Assembly (NCBI GenBank): GCA_018881555.1
Contig: JACAXG010000167.1
Coordinates: 372,001 to 436,000, forward strand
Reading direction: 5' to 3'
Source: Amblyornis subalaris
Lineage: Eukaryota; Chordata; Aves; Passeriformes; Ptilonorhynchidae
DNA length: 64,000 nucleotides
Numbering within the stretch: position 1 is the stretch's first letter; each line of letters opens with the position of its first letter. This document shows, in pieces, positions 38,501 through 50,500 of the stretch. The position numbers and the translations under genes were made by a program. The notes under the pieces are model-generated. The model saw nothing but the letters and a program-made list of their open reading frames with translations, searched no databases and was not told where the DNA came from.

Positions 38501-41500
38501 AAAATGGTGTGACCACAGCTGTGAGTTTCCTCCTTGAAGGCATATGAAGCTCGACAGGGACCNTTGGACCAGTGTTCAAAATGATACGGGGTGTGAATTG
38601 CTCTGAGAGGAGCTCGTGTCTGCAGTGAGCCTGATGCAGTGTTAATTGCCACTGTGCAGAACTCCAAAAACAGCATCCAAATAACTTCCAGAACACAAGT
38701 CAGGTAGCCAGAAGCAGAGGAGCTCTGCTTTGGGGTTGTGTGCCTGCGTTTTGGAGCCGTCTCCGCTCTTCGCCGGCCCCGCGCCGGGAGGAGCCTGTGC
38801 CTGCTCTTGCTGTGTGCTAACGCTTGCCTGCTTTCTCTTGCAGTTGGAAGACTCCAGCAAACAGCCCTTTGCCACTTCTTGGTGGCTCCTAAATTGCTGC
38901 CAGCTGACACACTTAGCACAGCCTCACACCCTAATGTCTCCTGTCCCTTTCTGTCTCTGAATCTCAAGCCGCTCACGCCACCGATCTCTTGCAGCAGAGG
39001 AAAACTCAGAGCAGCAAGGCAGAGTAGCACTGANGTCAAAGGATAAAACAATCCCAAATATCAGTGGAGGATTTTGGCTGGAAGCTGCCCTTCTGTGCAC
39101 GGTTTCAGGCTTTCTACATTTAAATTTAAATGGGAGCCTGAGCGTTGTATGGCTAAAGTAAGCCAGTCTGCCACGAGCACAGCAAGCACATGTCCTGTGG
39201 CTGCTCTGCTTTTAATATTAAATACATGGAAGGATAGATCTGTGGTGCCCTTGGCTCTGGGTATTTCTATTTGCAGAGCAGTAACAAAGAGAACCTGGAG
39301 ATTGTCACACAGCTCTAATAATTATTTCCCATTGCATCCAGGGTTGGGAAAAGAGGACGTGAGGGGCTTCCTCTTGAGTATTTAAAAGTAATGTTTAGAA
39401 GTCTTACTTTCTTGGCCTGGTTCAAATGTGCATTAACACAAAGTTTCCTTNTGACTTCAATTCTCTGGATTTGGTGTGATGACGTAAACTTCTGGTGATT
39501 TTTTTTTTTTCACACCTNAAATTGTTTAAAAAGTATGGATTAAAACAAAGGTAGTTGATTGACCAAACTTTCTGATTTTGAGCTCACTTGAGTGGCAGGG
39601 CTGATGTGATCTGTGGACGCAGTTACTCAGCACAGTGCAGTTTGTGTTGTGAGCAAGTGAGTGATGGTGTAATTTCTGTACAAACAGGCTAGATTGGAGG
39701 AGAACTTCAGAAAATAAAAGCCTGAGCGAGAACAAATGCCAAGGCCAAATTCTGAAGCAATTCAATGCCCATTTTTGAAGCAATTTACTGGCAATTTTAG
39801 AGACTATAGCGCCTCTCTCACTTAGAAAAAGACTTTCTGGGTTAAGTAAATGACTGTAGGCATAGAAAAGGCTGTTGCCAGGTCGATGGAGCGTGGTGCC
39901 CAATTTCATGTGTGCCCTCCTCTTGGTTTAGGAGAAGCAGCAGCATTTGGAAGCTGCCGAGGTGGAGACGCGCCAACTCCTGCAGAAGCTGTTCCCCAAA
40001 GTCTCCCTTCCTTCCAACATGGTAAGAGAAGTGGCTGCTCTTAACCTCCTGCTGGGAGCCAGGGAGCTCTGGTCCTGCCGTGCTGGGAGCATTTCCTCAC
40101 AGTCCCTTTTGTCCCAAGTGTTTTGCAGTGGGGCGAGAGTGTCTTTTGCTGGTGGTGCCTGTACTTGCACAGGGAGGCAGAGCTGCAGATGGTTACTTCA
40201 AGAAAAGTGTTAAAACAAAAAACTAAGTTATTTTGTGNTTTTTTTTATCACCCCAACATCTAATTTACCTGTCTGTGTTATCTTGTATCTCACTGAGACA
40301 GTAAATTTTCAGGGGTGGATAAGATCTGCTGTTTGCTCACTGTCTGGCACCATGGGGATCTATATATTCCTCACCTTTCCAGAGGAGCTGCAGTGCCTCA
40401 GTGACAGTTAATACAATATAGGAGGGTTTATTTTATCCCCAAGCACTGATTTCCAATTTTATATTCTTGGTGGCTTTCAGTGGCTTGCAGGGAAAATGCC
40501 CTGGGCTCGTGGGGTTCAGATGGGGTGAATAACATGAAGTGAGTCTGCAAAAATGGGTGCATTTCACTTATAACCTCTAGAGCTGTTGAATATTCATATT
40601 TAAAAATTGTTCCCAAATGTGCTAAAGTCAGTGTCCAGATGAACCAGTCTTTTTAAAGACTTTTTGTAAGGTTATAAAATAACCTCAGACTTATGCAGCA
40701 AGTGTCTGCTTTAGCTGCTCAGGGATTTTGGGAAAGATTGCCTTGAAGCTTCAAGTGCTTATGCAGAGCCCTGACACTTGCAGGGAGTCCTCTGTCACCC
40801 AGCTGTATTTCAGCTCATCCAGGCCCCCCTCAACTGGGTGTGTGTCTCATAACCTCGTGCTCCTGGATTGCTGCCAGCCGTGTGTGGCCCTGGCTGAACA
40901 ACAACCATCGGGCTCTGTGTGAGCTCCAGGGACTTGGGGCGCTGGGACACTGCTCCCTCAGCCTGCACTGGGGAGGCAAATGTCCTGAGGGAAGTATTCC
41001 TGAGGTTATTCTCAGCCTTGACTGAAAGATTTCCCAACAGAGCCACAGCGAGTGGATATGTGGGTTTGAAAAGATGGCTAAAGAATACCTGAGAGAGGCT
41101 TCAGGATCTGAAGATGTCAAGGTAGGCACAAATGATGGACAACTTGTGTGTGGCTAATGTGTTTTTCCAGTATAAATCTTACAAATTGTGCTGTGGGTTG
41201 CAAAGTTTAGATTCTCAGACAAATNGCAAGAAAATTGTTTTATATGATACTAGAACAGTTTGGGCTACAGATCATCCAGTTCCAGCCTCCCTGCCTTGGC
41301 CAGGGATGCCACTCACTAGACCAGGTTGTTCCAAGCCTTGTCCATCCTGGTCTTGAACACTTCCAGGGATGGGGCAGCCACAGCTTCTCTGGACAGCCTG
41401 TTATATAGATACTTTCAGAAATGCATTTGCATCTTTGTAAAGTGCCTCGTGGAATTGTGAATTCATGAAATTGAAAAATCCCTGTTCTCTTTTTTTAAGT

Positions 41501-44500
41501 AACTGGGATTTGTTCAATAACTGATAAAAAGTTTTGAGTACTGAGCCTTGTAGGTGAACATTGCACTTGCTGTTCTTTGCATGTGTTGGAAAGACACACC
41601 TGCCCAGGAGTGATACCAGCTTGCTGAAATAAGATGAATAGAGCTAAAATCCATCCCCTGAAATGTGTCCCTCTNTTCCTTTGCCAGGCTATGGAGCAGA
41701 AGTTGAAGGAGGCTGAGGAAATGCACATCCTGCTGCAGCTGGAGTGTGAGAAATACAAATCTGTTCTGGCAGAGACAGTAAGTGGGATGCCTGGTCACCT
41801 CTGTGGTGTTCCAACTGCCTTTCTTCTGCTCTGAGCTTTCAAATCCCTCTCTCTTCTTAGGAGGGGATTTTACAAAGGCTACAGAGGAGTGTGGAAGAGG
41901 AAGAAAGCAAATGGAAGATAAAAGTTGAAGAATCACAGAAGGAACTTAAACAGGTATTTCTGAAGATTATTTTTTTTTTTCAGCAGCCAGGCAGGTTCTG
42001 CTTGAAGTCACAGAGGGTGTTTGAGCTCTGTGAAGGCAGGTGTGGAACAGCCCTGGCTGCCTGGTTTGATGTGTGCATGGCCAGGGGATGAAAAAGGTGA
42101 AGCCTGCAACAACTATAATAGGAATGATTCCTCATATCAACAGTATTTTGGTGCTCTGACACTTTAGCTTCATGTAAAGGCTGGTTTTTAGTTCGTAAAG
42201 GAATGTATTTCAGTTAAAGAAACTGAAAAATGGTGGATTTGTTGACACCTTTGGATTTGTTGATGTCTTTAGATTCATGTGGCTATTTCTGTTGCCATCT
42301 TTAGACAAGCAAGAACAAATAAACAGCACGAGTGTAAGGTCTTTGACAATTAGGACAAACCTTTTACAGTCATAAAATCACAGTGGTTTGGGTTGGAAGG
42401 GACCTTAAAGCTCATCTNATTCCAACCCCTGCCATGGGCAGGGACACCTTCCACTATCCCAGGTTGCTCCAAGCNCNATCCANCCTGGCNTTGGACACTT
42501 CCAGGGNTGGGGAGTCCTTTGCAGATGATGCAGGAAGCAGCTACATAACAAGTAATAATATTAATGCTGATGGGATAGGAAGCCAAAGATTGAGGAATGT
42601 ACATGTGCCCCATTAATGTGCCCAGGAATATATATTTTTCTGATCCTGGTNACTTGGACTGTATTTCTATTGAGCACCTGGGTTTTTTTCCAAGTCTATT
42701 TGTGAATGGACATGGACTCTTTGTGCTAAAATTGAACTATCTTGGATTCATAACAGGTTTTTGGAAGCTGTTAAGCACTGCTTAATCCATTATGGTCAAC
42801 TAATTACACTTGAAATTGCCTGCAAAGCTCTCAGTTTAGGAAGGCTCTGTTGCTAGCAAAAGTGGGAAGAAAAAAGGCTTTTATGGTTCTATTCTAATCC
42901 AGAATTAAAGTAGGTCAAACTGCTTTTTTGAAAAATAATTTCTCAAGTATCTCTGCTTAGTAAATTTGAATGCCACAGTGCGAGCCTGGAGCAAACAGAT
43001 GATTTATAAACATCTTCTTTGAGGGGCTTATAAAGGCTGTCAGATCTTGGACTGTAGATGTGCTGCCATCTGCTGCACTCACACAGCCCCAAATAAGGCT
43101 AAAAATGCTGGGTTTGGGTGCATGGATGGTGACTATTCCCTGTCTGGGAAGGATATTTCCCTTACCATGGCTAATGGACAACAGGCTTAGTGCTTATATT
43201 GCAAATCTTTCAGGCACGTAGGCTCTAAATGTATCAAAGAACTTATGTTGGGAGAAGGTAGGAGTGGTGTTCTCATGTAGACTCAATATATTGAATTCTC
43301 TGAGTGAGCATCTCATTTTATTCATCCACTCTGATTTCACCCTCAGTATTCCTAGATCATAGAAGCAATCTCGTGTGTTTGTGGAGAGTTTGCCCTAGAC
43401 CAACCCNACTAAATATCTTTATTTTTCCCCCAAAACCGCAGATGCGTTCGGTGGTCACTTCTTTGCAGCACGAGGTGGAGAGGTTAAAGGAAGAAATCAA
43501 AGAAGTTGAAACTGTACGTGCAGGTGGTTTTTTCTTTTTGTCTTTGAAGCTTTATGTTATTTAAGCACTGTTTAGTCTTATGCTGTACATCTGAACTTCC
43601 TGGGCTTCTCTCCTGCAAGTGGCACAGTTTTTGTGCTGCAGTTTAACCTCAGCCTTTTGGGCAGTGTTTTATNAAAAGCAGAGAAGCTGGAAAATTGGGC
43701 TCTTTCTTTCTCACTCTCTCAGTGAGACTGAGCAGTTTACTGCTTGTTGACAGTCACGGGCTTGATTCTTTCTCTTTTTATCTCATTTTTGAAGTTTAAA
43801 TCTGCACTGTGCAATCACTGGGATTGAAATGCTCTCTAAACGTCATGGAATATTCGATAGAAATTTACAGCTAATTATAAATCAAGCACATGATACTGCA
43901 AGAAAGCACTGGAAACATCTGTTTTAACTCTGTTTTTCTGTTTCTAGCTTAAAAAAGAGAGAGAACACTTGGAAAGTGAACTAGAAAAGGCAGAAATAGA
44001 ACGATCTACTTATGTTTCAGAAGTCAGAGAGGTAAACATAATTGTCCAAGCTGTTCGTTTTTTTTTTTTTTTTTCCCTTTTGGTTACCAGTTGGCTGGCA
44101 AACTAACCTAGTGCTTAGCCCCAGTGGCTGAGGAGTTTGTATGCTTGTGACCTTAGGGTAGAGCAGCACACTAACAACTGAGCAGAAGAGAACGGGCACC
44201 CTAAGGAGACAAATCCTAAAACTCTAAACTTCATTTCAGCTCAAAGATCTCTTGACTGAATTGCAGAAAAAACTTGATGATTCATATTCTGAAGCAGTAA
44301 GACAGAATGAAGAGTTAAATTTGGTAAGAAGCTTGTTCTCCGTTGGGCACAAACGAGGCTCCCAGCACACGTCTGAAGCGGAGACTTATTTCAAATCCTG
44401 TCTGTTCTGCTAACCTCTTCAGCTTGATATTTTTGTCCATTGAAATCATTTATGTAGTCTGACTTTTACAATTTGTCTCTTTCTCTGCTCCTAACAATAG

Positions 44501-47500
44501 CATGTCTGGTTCTTAAGACTTTTCCCCGAAGTCTGTAAGACTTTTTCATTCCTGAAACTTCTTGAGAAGATTCGCAGTGTAGGCATATGCAGCAGCAAAT
44601 GTAATGTCCTTGGAGCAACAAAAGTGGTGCTCTCATGGGTTTAACTGGAGGATTATTCTCTGGTGGGGTTTTTTCCCAAAGCTTTTGAGGATGCAGCGGT
44701 GCTATCCGTGCTCTGACTGTGCAGAGCCTTTTCCATCCTGCCCTGTATGTGCAGCAATTGGCCAAACCCAAAGTTAGATGAATTCAGAGTATTCAGCCAT
44801 TCAGCTGCTGACACCCTGCTGTGGCTGAATGGTTGTGCTGCCTTGGTGCTTGCATGTGTCACAGGGGGTTTGGCTAGAAATGCTTCCAGCCAATCCTGCT
44901 CCTCTAGCAGCTTTCTCAAGAAGGGCTTGGATTAACTGAGGATAGACCTAAGGATGCATGGTTTTCCATTTTGAGCCCTTTGCCTTCTCACTTGTTTCAG
45001 TGACCTGTTTTTTAAGGCTGCAGGAGCAGTCAGAGCCTTCCTCTGCTTGTGTTTGGACAGTGCTTTCCTGCCTTTGAGCCAGAACTGAGGAAGGTTGTCA
45101 CCGTGGGCTGATGGGGCAACCAGGCTACTGCCACTGATGTAGCTGGGTTCAAATAGTTGATTTAGAAAAATCACCACCACCACAGTAACAATTTGCTTAA
45201 GTTAATAGTACACTTGGCTCAGCAAGCCAAGCCTCTCATTTTGAAAGCAAGGGAGATGGGAATTGAGTGCATATCTCAGAGTTAATCAGTAAACGCCAAC
45301 CTCTTTGAATGTAAGAGGCAACAATTTATTATGTCTGTGCACAACAAAAGCTGAAAAAGCTGAGCTCCCTGCTAGGGCAGCTGGAGTGCAATCTGATGGT
45401 GCCGTGCTGGTGGGAGTGAGAGGATGTGTTGAACAACCACCTCGGTGCACCTGGCTCAGGAATGCTGTCCACGGTGTGTGAGTGGCTTTTGCAGGAGGCT
45501 GAGGAGTAGGAGCAGTGGGATTGCAGAATGGGTTCCCCACTGTTTATAAGGTGAGTAAGGGGATAAGCTGAAACTGCAGAGGAGCTTGCCCAAAATACAG
45601 AAACCTAGCATTCTGGCAGTCCAGCTGCTCCAAAGGGGGAAGCCTTCCAAGGGTGAGACAAATATAATGTGTAGGTTTGGAGTCAGTGAGAATTCAGGGC
45701 TCTGAGTAGCCCATTGTTCCCTCCTTTAATCTCCTGCTGGCTCCCAGGAAGATTGACAGCAGGAATAGTGAACATTAGCACAGCACACTTCAGAGGCACA
45801 AATCCAACAAAATTGGCACTCGAGCTCCTTGTNAGCACTTCTGTTTGAGGCTCAAGCCTNGAGTGCTGTGGCTGGTTCTGTGTGCTGTGGTGAAGAGCAA
45901 TCAAAATATCCTTGAAAAAGTGTGTATCCTTTGGAAGGCTGCAGTGTAAGTACTGACTGCAGCCAGTAGGAAGTATTCATCCCTCTTGACTGAAACAGTT
46001 TCACTTTTTCGGATTGAATCTAAACACAATCGACAAGTTAATATCCCCCTGTCAGTGATTCATGCCTTGATGTGACATTAACAGACTGGTTAAGTCAACA
46101 TAGTTATAGTAAGTGGTGCTTTATTAAGATGACAAGTAGAGCTTTTTAGTTTATTCAGCAGTAGAGAGACTGTTTAGCCTGCACTAGGAAGATGACAATC
46201 TTCATTTTTGCATATTTCCTGGGAATTAAGTTGGAGTCTGGGCTGACTTCTGTGANAAGGATGCTGGAGAGGCTGAGGCACTGTCAGTACTGCTAAGACT
46301 CCTCCTGGCAGTGGAGTTTAAAAGTTGCAACCACTTGTAATGAGGCCAATGCCAACCACGTCTTGTCTTCTGTAGTTTCCATTCTTCACATTTATCTTTA
46401 CAGATGGAGTCTCTCTTCCTTGACTGTCCCTGTAAACCTCATCATACNTGTTGACTAATCCAGTGTGTGCAGTAATTGTTAGTAAATCTTACTCCCTTTG
46501 CAGTCCTCGTGCACTGGGTTAATCCCTGGGACAGACAGATGAAATCTCTCTGTATGTGAGGAAAACTGATTTACTTTGTTACTGTTTTGCAGCTGAAAAC
46601 GCAGCTAAATGAAACACTATCAAAACTCAAAGTTGATCAAAACGAGAGGGAAAAGGTAGCTGGTGACTTGCCCAAGGTAAGCAGAGACCCTTGGCAGTTG
46701 CATTTATAAATGGTAGCAAGAACCCTCAGGATCTGTAGTTTTGCAGTGCTGGAAATGGTGATTTGAGCAGCTCGAGGCATCTGCCTGCCTGGTGGGGTGT
46801 CTTGCTCCACTGGCTCCTTCCCCAAGTGACTGGGGCTGTAAGAGCTCTACCTGCAGGTCTGTGGAAATAATAAAACTGCAACTAACAGCTCTGTTGAATT
46901 ATTCTCCTTGAAAGAGTCTCTTGTTCGTGATAATTTTATGCCANTGGGAACAAGCGGTGATTTGGGGCTGACAAGTAATTCTTTATTTAAAAGAAACCCA
47001 GCCTAGCAAAAAGCCCATCCCACAGCCTTCCACCCACACCACAGCCTGAGGCTTTTAAATCCAGCCTCAAATGGCAGAGGGTTACAAGCTGGTTTATAAG
47101 GCATCTGCCCATTTGCACATGGTGGCATATCCCCTATAACCCAGGAGACTGCAAATCCTAAAAGTGTGATGGGACAGACAGGTGGGTCTCCTCTGCTCTT
47201 CCTCAATGATTGCTCTTACAAGATGGATTGGAGTGGAAAATCTTGAAGCATGAGAGGTCTCAGGGCTGCCTGTCACCCCAGAAATGAAACTGTCATGGGA
47301 GAATTGATAAATGGAGACAGGAATAGCCTGTGGAGTGGCTGGGCTCTGGCTCCAGGCTCTGGAACACCTTGTTCCTTCAGCATAGTGAGGAAATTGGGGC
47401 TGAATTATTCCAGCACTGGAATGGGGAATGCTTTTGGTGGGACATGTCTTGCCCTGGGACAGGGATAGATGATCACAAAAGCACTGCCAGGAGGTGAGAA

Positions 47501-50500
47501 GCTAAAGGAAAGCAGTTTTAATAAAGAATTTAAAACATTTTGCTCTGGACAGTTGTGTTGGATGTTGACATACAGAGCAAGCTGTGCTGATATCCATGGC
47601 TCATGGTATATCCTACATAAATGCAGAGCTGTGGTTAGGATTTTGGAGACCTGCACTCCTTACTCTTGCAAAAAAAATGTTACTGCATGACTTTTACCTA
47701 ATAACTTGATGTGAGCCTGTTAAAGCTTCCCTGTAGGATTGCTCTCAGATGCAGACAGGCTGACATGCAACATGCTGGTTGTGAGGAGACCTGTCAGTCT
47801 TGGCAAATGGGTTGGTCCCTTGAGCAAATCTGGCATAAACCAGATTTCCTCCTGAGCAGTGATTTCCTGTGTCTCTGGTGCTCTCGGGGAGATGGGAGTT
47901 TGCTTTTCAGGCTTTGCTAATTGTTGTGCTTTCCCTGATTTTTCCTTTCTTCTTTTTTATNATGTCTTTCCCTTACAGGCCCAGGAGTCTTTGGCAGCTC
48001 TTGAGAGAGAAATTGGGAAGGTTTTTGGGGATGCCAATGTTATTGAAAACAGCGACGTTTGCACAGACTCGGTGAGTGTTTCTTGGAGCTCAGGGGCCAC
48101 ACAAACCTCATCCAAAGTGGGAACTTTGGGAAGTGAGGTCCAGCCAAGGAACAGGATGTGTGCTGCTGGTGGGAAATTAGGGCCTGATGAAGCTTCCAGT
48201 CCTGTGNCAAGGATTCACTGGGAATTCTGGTCCTATCTGGATCATGACCTCCTTCCCATGGCTCAGATTTGCAAGGAGGGAGAGGAGATACTCTAGACAT
48301 GTGATTGGGGCTTTTGATGGGTTTTTGGTTTGGTTTGGGTAAAAGTAGGGAGATCCCCAGACTTGTCCCTTCAGGAAGGGAAAAGGGAAGCCAAAAAGAA
48401 CTCTGCTGATGACTAAGTGAGCTGAAAACACTGTTGGGCAGGCCCTTGCTGACATCAGTCANGCCAAAGAAAGGCAGTCTTGCACAGCCTATAACACCGA
48501 GGCCGAGATTCTCTTCCAGAACATGGTTCCTTCTGCTCCTTGAGCCAGAATTCNATTTCAGCTGGTCCTGGCTCCTGGGAATTTGTTGGCCATGATGGTC
48601 CAGCAGGAGAATCTTGCTGAACTTCAGTAAGGAACACAGCCCTTTCACACCAGCCCTGGAATAGCTTTGGAGCAGCTTTCCAGAGGGCAGCTGGGAAGGG
48701 GAAGGCTAAAGCAGATTCTGTCCCAGCTGAGTGGTGTGGATGGAGCTCATTACCCATTTTCTGAGGGACAGAGTGGAAGGAAATGCTGTCGTTTGAGGGG
48801 AGAGGAGCACTTGCTGATGGGACAAATAATTTATATCAGCTCCTTTTAGCTGCTGAACCTGAGTGGCTTCATCAGCTGCTAGGGGAAGCTCGGGGTCCTC
48901 TGAGGAGAGCTGTAGAAAAGCCTCTGTAGTCATTAGCAGGAATGAAATGGCTTTCCCAGACTAATCAGTCATGGATGCTCTTGGACCCTTGCACTGGGCT
49001 CACTNGTCTGAGCCAGAGATGCAGCTGGGCCTGTGCGACCTCGGCTGTCCCAGCCCTGGCAGCTGATTCCTGGGAGGATGGGAGGGCTGCTGAGCCCTCC
49101 CCTGTGTTGCCAGTGGGAGCTCAGGGGATTTTGTGTGTCCATGTGTGCAGCAGGCTGGAGGAAAGCCCCCCCAANCCAAAGCCCAGCTCTCTCTCTGCTG
49201 AGCCCTGTGGGACGTGGGGACAGCGCTGCCATCAGCCGTGGCNTCTGTGGCTGGTGACTGTGGTCAGCCCTCCTGGGCTGGCTGTCCTGAGATGTGCCCT
49301 GTGGTGGCCCAAACGTGCTGGTTTGGCTTAAATTGGTGTAGCCTGAGCTCCCACAGCCCCTCTGGCTCTGGCGTTGCTCCGCTGTAGCNGTGTGGGCACC
49401 TTGCAGAACCCAGGTTTCTGCCAGAATATCCATGGCTTTGTTCTAAAGAGGAGTGTGGAAAAACAGTCCTAATAAACCTGTAATTAAGCCTTCATTAGTA
49501 AAAATACATTAATTGTCTGAGCAGCGCTCTTGACAGGTAGCCATTGGCAGAGGCTGGAATTAGAACATTTTCTTTATCTTTTCTCCAAGCCTTTTTCGCT
49601 GCTGCTTTTTTTTTTTTCTTTTTTTTGAGGGGAAAAAGAGACACTGTCTCCCCAGAAGCCTAAAAACCCAGCTGAAAATAGCTCTGAGATCAAAAAAGAA
49701 AGTCTTCCAGCCACTTCCACCTAGCAACAGTGCCTTTTTTTTTTTTTTTTTTTTTTTTTCCTAAGAAGGACCTGAAAACACATGCTCGAAAATGAGCATA
49801 TTTGTTCCTTCTGGGTGCTGGAACCAACCCACAAAATTGAGAAATGATACTTGCATAAACCCTCAAACACACTCAGAGTGTTTTCTTTAGACTCCTTTTC
49901 CTTCTATTTAAAAATAGACCATTTGGGTTTTCTAATCAGCTGCTTTGTCACTTATGGGACCAGCTGATGACTAAAGGGGGCCTTTTAGTGTGCTTTAAGG
50001 AAGTCATTTCTATTCAGCAGCTTGCTTAGGCACTGAGCTTATTTTGAGGCTTATGTGAAATCTAATGTGCTTTTCCCCCCAAATCTCAGTGCAAAACACT
50101 CCATCACTGGGAACTGGAAATGCCATATGTGTGAAACAGGAGAGGGGAATCTGTCCAGACTGTTCAGCTCCTGCTTTAGCTGCTGGGTCTGAGATCACAG
50201 GGGCTTCCCCACTACCATCCTCTTCCTCTCTTCATCCCCATATCCCAAAGAGGTAGAATCCCAGAATCCCAGAATGGTTTGGGTTGGAAGGGACCTTAAA
50301 GCTCATCGAGTTCCAACCTCTGCCATGGGCAAGGACACCTTCCACTGGAACAGGTTGCTCCCAGCCCTGTCCAGCCTGGCCTTGGACACTTCAGGGATGG
50401 GGCAGCCACAGCTTGTGGGCAACCTGTGCCAGGGCCTCACCACCCTCACAGGGAAGGATTTCTTCTCTATATCTGACCTAAATTTCCCCTCTTTCCCATG

